A stretch of 64,000 nt of DNA from Paenibacillus sp. FSL H8-0048 (GCF_038002825.1 NZ_JBBODF010000001.1:2232001-2296000), one strand, 5' to 3'; counted from the first letter of the stretch, positions 52,149-61,822 are shown. Translations and numbers: made by a program. The notes: generated by a model not told the origin, from the sequence alone.

Positions 52149-52910
52149 ATGAAGCTCTCAGGAAACACCATTCTGATTACAGGCGGAGGCTCCGGCATTG
52201 GACTGGCGATGGCCGAACGCTTCATCGCTGCGGGCAACACGGTTATTATTACCGGACGGCGTGAGCAGGTGCTGCAGTCGGCTAAGGACAAATTCCCCGG
52301 CCTGATCATTCGTGCGTGTGATCTAATGGTAGAGTCAGAACGTCTCGCTCTCTTGGACTGGGTAACTGCAAGCTATCCGGGAGTGAATGTCCTAGTGAAC
52401 AATGCCGGGATTCAGCAGCGCTTCAATGTACAGACAGCGGATGTGAGGAACCATTGGGCTGATTTCAATCAGGAAATCACCACCAACCTTGAAGCCCCTC
52501 TTCATCTGGCTATGCTGTTTGCCCCTTTCTTCGTAGCACAGGAAGCTGGAACTATCATTAACGTGACCTCTGGCCTGGCCTTTACTCCGTTTGCCATCGC
52601 ACCGATCTATTCAGCAACAAAGGCGGCCCTTCATTCGTTCACCATGAGTCTGAGACTCCAGCTCTCCGGGACCCGCGTTGAGGTCATCGAGGTAGCCCCG
52701 CCAGCCGTAAATACAGATCTCGGCGGATCAGGGCTGCATGTACATGGCGAGCCGTTAGATGCGTTCACGGATGGGATCTTCCAGGGCCTTGCTGACGGAC
52801 TCCAGGAGATCGGCTACGGCACATCTGTGGACCGTCTGCGCATGTCACGGGACCAGATTGACGAATATGCAGCGCAAATGTATGAGGCTACGAAGAGCTA
52901 TATTGAATAA
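52149..52910 (+). CDS. short-chain dehydrogenase/reductase (DltE-like)
   Basis: A 253-residue classical SDR. The cofactor loop is ITGGGSGIGLAMAE, the NNAG motif is VLVNNAGIQQ, and the catalytic residues are Asn113, Ser141, Tyr154 and Lys158 (IYSATKAA). The basic residues after the second strand (TGRREQ) point to NADP(H). The family includes DltE-like oxidoreductases of unknown substrate. It shares an operon with the MerR regulator at 51765. Confidence 0.88.
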   Translation: MKLSGNTILITGGGSGIGLAMAERFIAAGNTVIITGRREQVLQSAKDKFPGLIIRACDLMVESERLALLDWVTASYPGVNVLVNNAGIQQRFNVQTADVRNHWADFNQEITTNLEAPLHLAMLFAPFFVAQEAGTIINVTSGLAFTPFAIAPIYSATKAALHSFTMSLRLQLSGTRVEVIEVAPPAVNTDLGGSGLHVHGEPLDAFTDGIFQGLADGLQEIGYGTSVDRLRMSRDQIDEYAAQMYEATKSYIE

Positions 52911-52929
52911 AAGATTTGAATCAGAACGC

Positions 52930-52967
52930 ACCAAAGAGACCGTCTTAGGATAGGCGGTCTCTTTGGT
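52930..52967. terminator. bidirectional hairpin after SDR
   Basis: A perfect 13-bp stem (52930-52942 with 52955-52967) has a 12-base loop. The T-run is weak on both sides, but it separates the convergent SDR and Rpn genes. Confidence 0.6.
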
Positions 52968-52993
52968 ATATGCGTTATTTGGAGAATGCCTGC

Positions 52994-53911
52994 TTACATC
53001 AGCTTCTTAATCTTTTCCACTGGTAACTCCACGGCCTTGGACACCTCTTCCGGGGTAAATCCATGAAGCAGTAATTTACGGATAATCTCCGCCTGACCTT
53101 TTTCTTTCCCTTGCTCTATCCCTTGTTCTATTCCTTGTTCTATTCCTTGTTCTATTCCTTCAGCTATACCTTCTTCATATCCCCAACGCTTCCAGGCTGG
53201 CATGAGTTCCATAATTGCTTCACCCTCCTCCGGGTATTGTATCATCAATTCTTGTATAATCTCTTCATCCTGGGCCCGGTCCGGCTGGAAATATAAATCT
53301 GCCACTGACATCACAAGTGCCAGCCGTCCCTGATCAAGCCGTGTCTTCAGCTTCATGAACATGCGCAGGAACTCCCGGCGCACATCTCTCGCTTCTCTTG
53401 TAGTATAACCCATCTTGGCCAGTAACGCAGCAGCCACTGCATTGTCTGAATCAATAAATCTTATCCAGTTCTGCTTACGCAATTCCACCTTAAGAAACTG
53501 GAAGCGTAGAATCTGGTGCTCAGGAATAACCATCTCTAAGGTATCCTGCTCTTCCCTGATCTCGTCTGAAGTGAAGATGGCGATCGGTATAATCAGCTTA
53601 TGCTCTTTGCGGTAGCGTTCAAACAGACGGCTGAAATAGATAAACATTCGTTCATGAAACCGTGAATCCCGATACGACTGCGGCTCCAGGTGAATGAGAA
53701 TATAACCGTCCAGCCCTTTGTAGCGGATCTCCAACAGCAGATCCAGCTCCCTCGCTTCCTCGCCAACAATATCCACTAGCAATTCCTGCATTAGAAACCG
53801 GGTTTCACTGTAGTCCAGCATTGCATCAAGCTCAGGAAAAAACAACTCAATAAATTCCTGAAAAAACGTCTCCAGCAGCTTCTTAAATGCTTCATCATGC
53901 GGTAAGGGGAT
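52994..53911 (-). CDS. Rpn-family PD-(D/E)XK nuclease-like protein, copy 1
   Basis: This is a homolog of the recombination-promoting nuclease (Rpn/YhgA-like transposase_31) family. The family's N-terminal segment, HDEAFKKLLETFF, is encoded between the strong AGGAGG (53920-53925) and the first usual in-frame start, TTG 53845, so the real start must lie in between. The only codon at proper distance is ATC 53911; no ATG, GTG or TTG is available. The nuclease core includes DLLLEIRYKG and GYILIHLEPQS. The C-terminus carries a tandem repeat of Gly-Ile-Glu-Gln units. Coordinates use ATC 53911; from TTG it is 283 residues. A copy with ~1 kb of near-identity lies at 62262. Confidence 0.7.
   Translation of the reverse strand: MPLPHDEAFKKLLETFFQEFIELFFPELDAMLDYSETRFLMQELLVDIVGEEARELDLLLEIRYKGLDGYILIHLEPQSYRDSRFHERMFIYFSRLFERYRKEHKLIIPIAIFTSDEIREEQDTLEMVIPEHQILRFQFLKVELRKQNWIRFIDSDNAVAAALLAKMGYTTREARDVRREFLRMFMKLKTRLDQGRLALVMSVADLYFQPDRAQDEEIIQELMIQYPEEGEAIMELMPAWKRWGYEEGIAEGIEQGIEQGIEQGIEQGKEKGQAEIIRKLLLHGFTPEEVSKAVELPVEKIKKLM
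53105..53160. repeat. 12-base tandem repeat within Rpn copy 1
   Basis: About four units of CCTTGTTCTATT (one slightly diverged) encode Gly-Ile-Glu-Gln on the minus strand. Copy 2 at 62262 lacks four such units, giving the 48-base length difference. Confidence 0.8.
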
Positions 53912-54009
53912 TTTAGTCGCCTCCTGTTATGTACTGCTTGTTTGTTGTGAGTATATTCCATTTCAATGGAATTCGGTATAATAAAACGCACATGCGTTCT
54001 TATTTTGAT

Positions 54010-54043
54010 GTAAAAAAGAGCAGCCCCGATCAAGTAGGGCTGC
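54010..54043 (-). terminator. Rho-independent terminator of SLH protein gene
   Basis: A GCAGCCC/GGGCTGC stem (54020-54026 with 54037-54043) is followed on the minus strand by CTCTTTTTTA. It lies about 40 bases after the stop. Confidence 0.75.
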
Positions 54044-54081
54044 CTTTGTCTGCTCAGAAGCATTAGCTTTATCTATCTAGC

Positions 54082-57000
54082 CTACTCCTCACCCGCTTCA
54101 ACAAGCTTATCCATGAGCCGGATGATCATCACTATGGCTTCAGCGCGGGAGGCAGATTCCTTCGGTTTAAAGGCGCCGTTGCCTTTCCCGGAGACAATCC
54201 CCGCATTAGCGAAGGCATTAATTGGCTCTGCCGCCCAGCTTGCCGGGAGGTCAGAGAATAACGCCGGCGTGCCGGGAACATAGCTCGTAAGACGTGCCAG
54301 CATAGTCACAGCTTCCGCGCGGGTGATCTCCTGCTTGGGGTGGAAGGAACCATCCGCGTAGCCCTGAATCACCCCATGCTGCCTAAGCGCTGCAAGTGCC
54401 ATAGAAGCCCAATGTCCCTGCGTATCGGAAAATCCGGTTCCCTGTGAGCCGGTCAGTCCAAAAGCTTTTGTGAGCATTACAGCAAACTCAGCGCGTGTTA
54501 CTTTGGCTTCAGGATGGAATGAACCGTCCACGTAAGCCGTTATCAACCCCATCTGGGCTGCACGTTCAATGAACGATGCACTCCACAGCGTGGAAGGCAC
54601 ATCCTGGAATGAAACAATAGCCGCTGTCTGGCCTTTTGCAACTATAGATTTAAGTTTATCTAAGTCCAAGCTGTCTTTCAGCACAGGTCTGGTTAGGGTT
54701 GGCTTCACGGGACCGGCAGTTATTGCTGGTGTTGGTGCCGGTGTAGTCGTTGCTTTGGCTGACGGTGTTACTGTCGGTGTTACAGCCGGCTTTGGTGTTG
54801 GCGTTGTTGCCGGTGTTACTCCCGTTTGTGGAGTTGGCGATGGTGTCGGTGTCGGCGTTACTACCGGTACCTTTCCTCCCTCAACCACGATGGAAATGGC
54901 AACGGTTAAGCCGCCGAAGGAAGCTGTAATGGTTACCCCATCCCCAGCTGCAACCCCTGTAATGATCCCCTTATCCGATACCGAGGCGACCCCAGGATCT
55001 GAGGTCGTCCAACGGACCTGATCTGTAACCACTGTACTTACTCCATTGTCATATACCGCCGTAATCACGGAAGCCGCTTGTTTGCCCACCTGCAAGGTGT
55101 GTGTGCCAGGCTCGGCGGTCAGCTTCAGCAGCTTAGGCAGCGTACCTTCTGACTGCACAGTTACCGACAGCTTCACCGGCGGCAGATTACTGTAATTCGC
55201 CTGAATGGTCGCCTCGCCCACTCCAACGGCATGAATGATACCCTCCGCGTCTACTGTAGCTGCCTGCTCATCAGAAGATGTCCATATGGCTTGATTCGTC
55301 ACATCGGCAGTGGAGTTATCGCTATAGGTAGCTGTAAGCACCGTCGCGTGCTTATCACCCACATTCAGCTTCAATTCGGCCGGGGCTACGGCCACCGAAG
55401 TTAGCGTCCGCCCATCCTTTTTCACAATCGTATAGTTATCAATTAATTCTGCGCTTTGCGTAGTGCGGGCTTGGATTACGATCTTATCATGGCTCACCTG
55501 AATGGCAGAATAGACCGGAACATCCTCGTCAAACATGAAATCAAGATACTCGTATTTGCTTCCATCATAGAACTTCCAGCCGGACGCCCCGCCGTCCAGA
55601 TAGACCGTTCCTTGCTCTCCGCTTGGCAGTGGCTTGCCTTTGCTCATCGGATAGGTCCGCGCATATACATGGTCATGGCCTTCCAGCACCAGATCGACCT
55701 TCAATTCTTCGAGAATGGGGGCAAAATAAGTCTGTGTGTATTCGATCAGATTGCCGCGTCCATCTTCGGTATGATAGGCAGGTTTGTGGAACATGACAAT
55801 TTTCCATTTTTTATTACTTGCTAGAAGGTCCTCCCGTAGCCACTCCGCTTGCTTGCCCATCGTGACTTCGTCTGCTTCAGAGTTCAGCACCACGAAATGC
55901 ACCTCTCCTGAATCGAACGAATAGGCATACTCCCTCTGGAGCTCAGGTCCGTTAACAGGAAGCCCCAAGCCTTTGGCGAAAATGTACTTCCCTCCCCCTT
56001 TTACATCATGATTCCCCATGGCATACGCTGAAGGAATCGAGGAGGCGTAGACCGACGAGGCTTCCCAGAACTGGTTCCACTCCTTCAAAACCGCCCCGTC
56101 ATCGACCATATCACCGCCATGCATAACGAACTGGGTACCCGGATAATTAGTGAACGCATTCTGGATCAATTGCTGATAGGTCTCCAGCCCGTTGTCCCCT
56201 TTGGTATGCGAATCGGTTACAAATACAAAAGAAACAGGTTTGTCCGGCGCAGCCTCCACCGTCTTATAATAGGACCAATTGCTCCAATGGCCTTCGTAGC
56301 CGACTCTGTAACGATAGCCCATACCGGGCTCAAGACCCGTGACCACTGCGTTGTGAAACTTAATTTCCCCTATAGGTCCGCCTGCCACCTCAGGAATGAC
56401 CTCCACATCAGAGAGAGCACGCTGCACGGTTGCTTTTGCAGGAGCATTCGTCAGGTCGCTGTCTACCCCATCACTATCTTTCATATACTGGATGTAAGCT
56501 TCCTCCACACTTGGCGCGCTCTGCCACCCGACACTCATCATTGTCTTCATATCTTCGGTAACAAAGGTCTGCACATATTGCGGATCTGCCCCGCCGAGCG
56601 GAGCTACAACATTCATGCTCATACTCTCGCTGGTCCCGCCATCCTTGACAGCCTGCACGCTCCAAGTGCCAATGGCTAGGTTCGTCAGGGACGTATGGAT
56701 CTCTCCATTGGCGTCCGTCAAGCCTATTCCTGTGGTAAGATCACTCTGCTCCACATCAGCGGATGAGATGTACCCCGCCTTACTGCCATCCGGCAGATAC
56801 ACCTTGATGAATCCGGAGGCACTGCCTGCTGTGGCGAACATCCGCGCGTTTTTCTCAACATTAAGCAGCACTGCGGACGATGAATCGGCTTTGGCATATA
56901 CTTTGGACCCATCGGCGGTTACACGCACATAAGTCTGAGGACCGCTGGTATCGGTAAAATCAATCCCGGCTCCTTCCACCGGCGCTCCTGCGCGGGAGGT

Positions 57001-58401
57001 AACCGAGATGATACTCTGAGTATGCAGGCCTGATCCCTTGATGCTGATCTTGTAAGGAAACCCGATCTTATAACTTAACGGAGAGGCGAAGGAACGAACT
57101 GGCGTCCCGCTTCCATATCCGAAACTGCCCTCTACCATGGCCATCTGCTTAGCCGTCTCGCCGCGCTCCATTTTCGCAGACCGGTTCACTTCAAAATCAA
57201 TACTTGACAGCGCGTCAGCCTGATCCCCTTGCAGTCCCTCTGCACTGACATCAACGTAGCCGCCTGTATTATCGATAGTTGTCTGCACCTGACTCAAGCC
57301 GGAGTGTGCATTAATTACATTGGCCTGCAATGTCTCTGGATCGAACTTGATTCTGGCATGGAAGCTCTTGGCTTCGCCTACGTCCGTCGCCTTCAGCTTC
57401 AGCCGGTAGGTCTCATTACTGACAGCCTCCTCCGGGGCTTCCAAGGTAAATCTGGCCCCATGCTCGATCTGAAAAGCATATTCGGCCGCTGCCGGATTGC
57501 CGGCTCTATCCTTCACTTCTGCCAGCACTTGATGATAGCCTCCGGCCAGCGGAAGCTCCGGGTGATAGATAATCTGCTTAAGATTCAGATCATAGGTATA
57601 CGTTGACGGTGCCGCAGCCTGACCATCCACCGTTAACCGGATGGAATCCGGATCAATGCCTGACTTAGCATCCTCTGCTGACAGAATAAGGTCAGAGACG
57701 GGAGCGCTCAAGATTTGATCAGGAGCCGGTGCCGCCGGAGTCAACACTGGCACATCCATATCCTCATTACTGGGCTCATCATAAATCAGCCTGATATCAT
57801 CAATCCAAATCGAGCCTTTATTCTTTTTGTTCATTTGTCTTTCTTTCATCTGGAAGTAGAAGGCCAGAGTACCCGGCATAGTCAGATCTGACCCTATCTC
57901 AGCCTCAACATACTTCCAGCCGCTCCAGTCTATCCCGGTCTCTTCACTCCTGATTTCATACGTTTTGGATTTGCCGGTAGAAGACACGTAGAACTTGGAG
58001 GTCAGACCATGACCCTCCTGATTGGCGTATACCCACATCCCGATTCTTTTTGGGGTCCGGTTCGTCAATGGTAGCTGAGCCGCCGGACCAACGGCAACCT
58101 GGGACGGGTTATCGGTTATGCCTATGAAGTCATAATCAATCCGCAGGGACTTCGCTCCGCTATGTACATATTTCGGATTGGTCTCCAGCGCCAGACTGCC
58201 GCTATGAATGCGGGCACTGTCAAAGGTTAGGTCCGCTAAGCTCACCTGTTCAAAATCCTCAACCTTTACGACCCCGCTGGTCTCCGCCGCCTCCCCAAAA
58301 GCAGTCGGTAGCGGAGATAGAGCAGGGGTAAGGGTGGGAAGCAGAACCGTCATAGCCAAGATCCCGCTCCATACTTTCTTTACAAATGGATGATTACTCA
58401 C
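54082..58401 (-). CDS. S-layer-anchored metallophosphoesterase, multi-domain
   Basis: A 1439-residue secreted protein. In order: a signal peptide (1-38); a carbohydrate-binding-like sandwich (about 40-215); an Ig-like domain (220-315); a cohesin-like domain (316-440); an SH3-like segment (480-555); a purple-acid-phosphatase N-domain (610-715); a metallophosphoesterase core (720-1000) with VFVTDSHTKG, MHGGDMVDDG, AMGNHDVKG, MFHKPAYHT and EGHDHVYAR. Two Big_2 domains, a Pro/Thr linker and three SLH repeats (ending 1435) complete it. The core should bind two metals and hydrolyse phosphoesters outside the cell, anchored to wall polymers through SLH. The start is GTG 58401, with GGAG eleven bases upstream. 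It may scavenge phosphate; the gene is alone in its unit. Confidence 0.88.
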   Translation of the reverse strand: MSNHPFVKKVWSGILAMTVLLPTLTPALSPLPTAFGEAAETSGVVKVEDFEQVSLADLTFDSARIHSGSLALETNPKYVHSGAKSLRIDYDFIGITDNPSQVAVGPAAQLPLTNRTPKRIGMWVYANQEGHGLTSKFYVSSTGKSKTYEIRSEETGIDWSGWKYVEAEIGSDLTMPGTLAFYFQMKERQMNKKNKGSIWIDDIRLIYDEPSNEDMDVPVLTPAAPAPDQILSAPVSDLILSAEDAKSGIDPDSIRLTVDGQAAAPSTYTYDLNLKQIIYHPELPLAGGYHQVLAEVKDRAGNPAAAEYAFQIEHGARFTLEAPEEAVSNETYRLKLKATDVGEAKSFHARIKFDPETLQANVINAHSGLSQVQTTIDNTGGYVDVSAEGLQGDQADALSSIDFEVNRSAKMERGETAKQMAMVEGSFGYGSGTPVRSFASPLSYKIGFPYKISIKGSGLHTQSIISVTSRAGAPVEGAGIDFTDTSGPQTYVRVTADGSKVYAKADSSSAVLLNVEKNARMFATAGSASGFIKVYLPDGSKAGYISSADVEQSDLTTGIGLTDANGEIHTSLTNLAIGTWSVQAVKDGGTSESMSMNVVAPLGGADPQYVQTFVTEDMKTMMSVGWQSAPSVEEAYIQYMKDSDGVDSDLTNAPAKATVQRALSDVEVIPEVAGGPIGEIKFHNAVVTGLEPGMGYRYRVGYEGHWSNWSYYKTVEAAPDKPVSFVFVTDSHTKGDNGLETYQQLIQNAFTNYPGTQFVMHGGDMVDDGAVLKEWNQFWEASSVYASSIPSAYAMGNHDVKGGGKYIFAKGLGLPVNGPELQREYAYSFDSGEVHFVVLNSEADEVTMGKQAEWLREDLLASNKKWKIVMFHKPAYHTEDGRGNLIEYTQTYFAPILEELKVDLVLEGHDHVYARTYPMSKGKPLPSGEQGTVYLDGGASGWKFYDGSKYEYLDFMFDEDVPVYSAIQVSHDKIVIQARTTQSAELIDNYTIVKKDGRTLTSVAVAPAELKLNVGDKHATVLTATYSDNSTADVTNQAIWTSSDEQAATVDAEGIIHAVGVGEATIQANYSNLPPVKLSVTVQSEGTLPKLLKLTAEPGTHTLQVGKQAASVITAVYDNGVSTVVTDQVRWTTSDPGVASVSDKGIITGVAAGDGVTITASFGGLTVAISIVVEGGKVPVVTPTPTPSPTPQTGVTPATTPTPKPAVTPTVTPSAKATTTPAPTPAITAGPVKPTLTRPVLKDSLDLDKLKSIVAKGQTAAIVSFQDVPSTLWSASFIERAAQMGLITAYVDGSFHPEAKVTRAEFAVMLTKAFGLTGSQGTGFSDTQGHWASMALAALRQHGVIQGYADGSFHPKQEITRAEAVTMLARLTSYVPGTPALFSDLPASWAAEPINAFANAGIVSGKGNGAFKPKESASRAEAIVMIIRLMDKLVEAGEE

Positions 58402-58499
58402 GAACCTTCACACTCCTTGTTGTCTGTTCTAGTAGACAGCATAACGGCGTAATATGTTCGTAGAATCATCACAATGTAAGCATATTAAATTTTATTTTA

Positions 58500-59162
58500 T
58501 TAGACAGCGACAGCAATCGCCTTCAGGTCTGGGGAGATCCATAGCTCTGCCCCGGTTGCCTGCTGAACGTCTTCTACCGTCAGACCCGGTGCGATTTCCA
58601 TCAGCATCAGCCCTTGGCCCGGAATCACCTCGATGACCGCCATTTCAGTTACAATCGTATTTACGACATGTACCGCCGTCAGGGGCAGCTTGCAGGCTTT
58701 GACTATTTTCGGCTGCCCGTCCTTGCTCACATGATCCATGGCGATAATGACCCGCTTGGCCCCGACGACCAGATCCATCGCCCCGCCCATGCCCGGCACC
58801 TTTTTCCCCGGAATCATCCAGCTGGCCAGATTGCCCTGCTCGTCAACCTCAAGCGCACCCAGCACGGTGATGTCCACATGCCCGCCACGGATGATTGAGA
58901 AGGAGACCGCACTGTCAAAATAGCAGGCTCCGGCCATCGTGGTCACAAAGCTCCCGCCAGAATCGATACAGTCGATGTTTTCCTCTGACTTCGCCGCCTT
59001 GGGGCCTACTCCGAGTATTCCGTTCTCGGCCTGTAGCATAATCTGGACATGATCAGGAATATAGTCTACAGCCAGGGTCGGCATACCGATCCCGAGATTC
59101 ACTACATCACCGTCTTTGAACTCCTGGGCGATTCTTCTCACAATAAATTCCCGGTTATTCAT
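58500..59162 (-). CDS. 3-oxoacid CoA-transferase subunit B
   Basis: A 220-residue beta subunit of the CoA-transferase family I. The active-site Glu lies in the motif QAENGILGVGP, and ITVLGALEVDEQGNLASWMIPG is typical. It transfers CoA between acetoacetyl-CoA and an acid acceptor. Its start overlaps the end of the A-subunit gene by 8 bases, so the two subunits are made together. It is the last gene of the four-gene acetone-type operon. Confidence 0.9.
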   Translation of the reverse strand: MNNREFIVRRIAQEFKDGDVVNLGIGMPTLAVDYIPDHVQIMLQAENGILGVGPKAAKSEENIDCIDSGGSFVTTMAGACYFDSAVSFSIIRGGHVDITVLGALEVDEQGNLASWMIPGKKVPGMGGAMDLVVGAKRVIIAMDHVSKDGQPKIVKACKLPLTAVHVVNTIVTEMAVIEVIPGQGLMLMEIAPGLTVEDVQQATGAELWISPDLKAIAVAV

Positions 59163-59823
59163 GCGTATTCGCCACCTTTACAATAGCATCAATCAAAATC
59201 CCGGGGACGTTGACATGATTGGGATCAATTTCCCCGAGCTTCACATAAGTATCTACCTCTGCGATTACATAATCCGCCGCCATCGCCATGACGAAATTAA
59301 AGTTCCGGGAAGAGCCGTCGATCACCAGATTCCCCGCCTCGTCCGCTTTATGGGCCCGGATCAGCGCCACATTTGCATGGAGAGGCAGCTCCAGCAGATA
59401 TTCCTTTCCGTCGATATCAAGCTTCCTTTTGCCTTCCTCTACAATCGTTCCTACTCCTACAGGAGTTAACACACCGCCCAGCCCCGCTCCCCCGGCACGG
59501 ATTTTCTCAGCTAACGTGCCCTGCGGATAGAGATTCACCTCCGCTTCCTTGGTCATCAGCAGTCTTCCGGTCTCTGGATTGGAGCCGATGTAGGAGGCAT
59601 AGATGCGCTTAACCCGGCCGCTTTTGACCAGCTTATAGATTGATAATTCCGGGGTGCCTGTATCATTGGAGATGAGCGAGAGATTACCCGCAGAATGAGT
59701 CTCGACAAGCGCATGCACCAGCTCTTCGGGATGGCCTCCAGCCAGAAAACCGCCGACCATCACGGTGCCTCCATCCTTCACCCTCTTCACGGCATCTTCG
59801 GCGGAGATTAATTTGTTTATCAT
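59155..59823 (-). CDS. 3-oxoacid CoA-transferase subunit A
   Basis: A 222-residue alpha subunit. It has the N-terminal CoA-binding region TVMVGGFLAGGHPEELVHAL and NPETGRLLMTKEAEVNLYPQ, GGVLTPVGVGT typical of AtoD/ScoA. ATG 59823 has AAGGAGC nine bases upstream. It pairs with the B subunit by overlapping genes and follows the decarboxylase by 39 bases. In context it releases free acetoacetate for the decarboxylase. Confidence 0.9.
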   Translation of the reverse strand: MINKLISAEDAVKRVKDGGTVMVGGFLAGGHPEELVHALVETHSAGNLSLISNDTGTPELSIYKLVKSGRVKRIYASYIGSNPETGRLLMTKEAEVNLYPQGTLAEKIRAGGAGLGGVLTPVGVGTIVEEGKRKLDIDGKEYLLELPLHANVALIRAHKADEAGNLVIDGSSRNFNFVMAMAADYVIAEVDTYVKLGEIDPNHVNVPGILIDAIVKVANTHE

Positions 59824-59862
59824 AGATTTCAGGCTCCTTGTTCATTATTTGGAGAAAAGCCC

Positions 59863-60603
59863 TTACTGGAGATAATCATGAATGACTTGGCCATAGGGCA
59901 GCGTTAGATCGGCAATAAAATGCTTTCCCCCGTGATACGCCTTCATCGGCAAATCGGCCACAGGGGCATTCACATGGGGGATCAGGCTTAATCGGGCCGG
60001 CCCGGTCCAAGCGCCTTTTACATGAACATCTTCAAGAGTGTAAGCAACCAGCTGCGCAATCTTAGGGGTCCCATCCACATCGGGGATCAGTTTTAGATTC
60101 ACTTGGGTCGTAGAGATAGCTCTGGCTGTATCCTCTGCATCCATCACAGCATGCTTGTAAGGCATGGTTCCCACGGCCACCAGAACATCGTTATAATGCA
60201 GCGTGCCGGTCAGCGTCTCTGTGCCTGCAACGGTCAGGCGGGGAGAGGCCCACTTTTTGGGGAAACCCCAGATTTCCCGTCCTCCCAGAATGGCAGGCGC
60301 ATTATCCAGATACATCTGAGCTACAAAATTGCACGGCTCCCCCTGAAAAGTACACGGAATCACAATCCCGCTCTCCTCATAGCTTCCCAGACCCGACGAA
60401 TCAGGCATTTTGATCCATTCATATGACACGGTGTTACTTCCATCCGGCTGCAAGGGTTCCGGGACCGCTTGTCTGACCGCCGCAGGGTCGGATTCATAAG
60501 TGATAACCATAAATTCACGGTCAATGAAGCGGTAAGGCGGACGCCCGTAACCCGGACTGGCTGCAGGCATGGATTGCAGCGCAAGCACCTCTTTTGCATT
60601 CAT
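59863..60603 (-). CDS. adc: acetoacetate decarboxylase
   Basis: A 246-residue decarboxylase, the normal length for the family. The Schiff-base Lys pair lies in REIWGFPKKW (Lys116 or Lys117, equivalent to Lys115/Lys116 in the clostridial enzyme). It converts acetoacetate to acetone and CO2. ATG 60603 has AAAGGGAG about 13 bases upstream, a slightly long spacing; open codons further up lack a ribosome site. The gene starts 34 bases after the thiolase stop. Confidence 0.9.
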   Translation of the reverse strand: MNAKEVLALQSMPAASPGYGRPPYRFIDREFMVITYESDPAAVRQAVPEPLQPDGSNTVSYEWIKMPDSSGLGSYEESGIVIPCTFQGEPCNFVAQMYLDNAPAILGGREIWGFPKKWASPRLTVAGTETLTGTLHYNDVLVAVGTMPYKHAVMDAEDTARAISTTQVNLKLIPDVDGTPKIAQLVAYTLEDVHVKGAWTGPARLSLIPHVNAPVADLPMKAYHGGKHFIADLTLPYGQVIHDYLQ

Positions 60604-60637
60604 AATGATCTTAAACTCCCTTTCTGTCAGAGTTGTG

Positions 60638-61822
60638 TTAATAGCGTGCGTTCTCAACCAGCATGGCAATGCCCATCCCCGTTCCGATGCACAAGCTGGC
60701 TATACCGTAATGCTTAGAGCTTCGGACCATTTCATGGACAAGCGTAACGAGTACCCTGGCTCCGCTGGCCCCCACTGGATGTCCAATCGCAATCGCACCG
60801 CCGTTGACATTCACCTTCTCCGGATTAAGCTCAAGCTCGTGCAGTACCGCTATGGCCTGTGCCGCAAAGGCTTCATTAATCTCGAACAAATCGATGGCCT
60901 CAAGAGGAATGCCCTGGTTCTTAAGCAGCGACTTAATGGCTCTTACCGGCCCCATTCCCATGTAAGCAGGATCTACGCCCACCAGTGAATAGCCCTTAAT
61001 ATAGGCAAAAGGCTCAACCTCAAGCTCCTTGCATTTATCTTCCGACATGACCAGCACAGCCGCCGCTCCATCATTGATCCCCGAGGCATTTCCGGCAGTA
61101 ACCGACCCGTTTTCCTTAAAAGCAGGCTTTAGCTGAGCAAGCTTCTCTTTACTGACCTCTCCTCTTACATGCTCGTCCTCCGCGAACCAGACTGTCTCCT
61201 TTTTGATTTTGGTCATCACGGGCACAATCTGCTCTGCAAAAGCCTGATTCCGTTTAGCTTCGGCGGCCTTGATCTGGCTGTCATAGGCAAACTCATCCTG
61301 CTCCAGTCGTGAAATATGATATTTCCCGGCAATGTTCTCGGCAGTAATGCCCATATGATAGTTATTGATCGGACAGGTCAGGCCATCAGCCACCACGGTA
61401 TCTATCAGCTCGCTATTCCCAAGCTTGTAACCGTTTCTTGCATTTTTCAGCACATAAGGGGCGTTAGACATACTCTCCATCCCCCCGGCCAGGAGAACAC
61501 TCCCTTGTTCAGCCCGAATAGAATTGTAAGCCAAAGCAACGGTATGAAGCCCTGAACCGCAAACGGTGTTGATCGTTGTTGCAGGCACTTCAATCGGGAT
61601 ACCGGCTTGCAGCGCCGCCTGTCTGGCAGGATTCTGACCCTCGCCCGCCTGCAGAACATTGCCAAGATAAATCTGCTCCACTAACGCAGGCTCCACATGG
61701 CTTTGCTGAAGGCAGGCTGTCATCACCTTTGCTCCTAATTCTGTAGCACCAAGTGTTGAAAGTCCGTTGTTAAATGAACCAACTGCTGTCCGTAAGGGAC
61801 TTACTAATGCAACTCTGTTCAC
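60638..61822 (-). CDS. acetyl-CoA acetyltransferase (thiolase)
   Basis: A 394-residue degradative/biosynthetic thiolase. The nucleophilic Cys88 lies in NTVCGSGLHTVALA, the catalytic His in GGAIAIGHPVGASG, and the second Cys in LCIGTGMG. It condenses two acetyl-CoA to acetoacetyl-CoA. The start is GTG 61822 with AAAGGAATG about ten bases upstream. It opens the acetone-type operon (thiolase, decarboxylase, CoA-transferase A, B). Confidence 0.92.
   Translation of the reverse strand: MNRVALVSPLRTAVGSFNNGLSTLGATELGAKVMTACLQQSHVEPALVEQIYLGNVLQAGEGQNPARQAALQAGIPIEVPATTINTVCGSGLHTVALAYNSIRAEQGSVLLAGGMESMSNAPYVLKNARNGYKLGNSELIDTVVADGLTCPINNYHMGITAENIAGKYHISRLEQDEFAYDSQIKAAEAKRNQAFAEQIVPVMTKIKKETVWFAEDEHVRGEVSKEKLAQLKPAFKENGSVTAGNASGINDGAAAVLVMSEDKCKELEVEPFAYIKGYSLVGVDPAYMGMGPVRAIKSLLKNQGIPLEAIDLFEINEAFAAQAIAVLHELELNPEKVNVNGGAIAIGHPVGASGARVLVTLVHEMVRSSKHYGIASLCIGTGMGIAMLVENARY

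Noticed and set aside
53791..54063. Alternative upstream frame on the minus strand before Rpn copy 1
   Set aside because: It starts outside the ribosome-site spacing and encodes the conserved region in the wrong frame; the same happens before copy 2.
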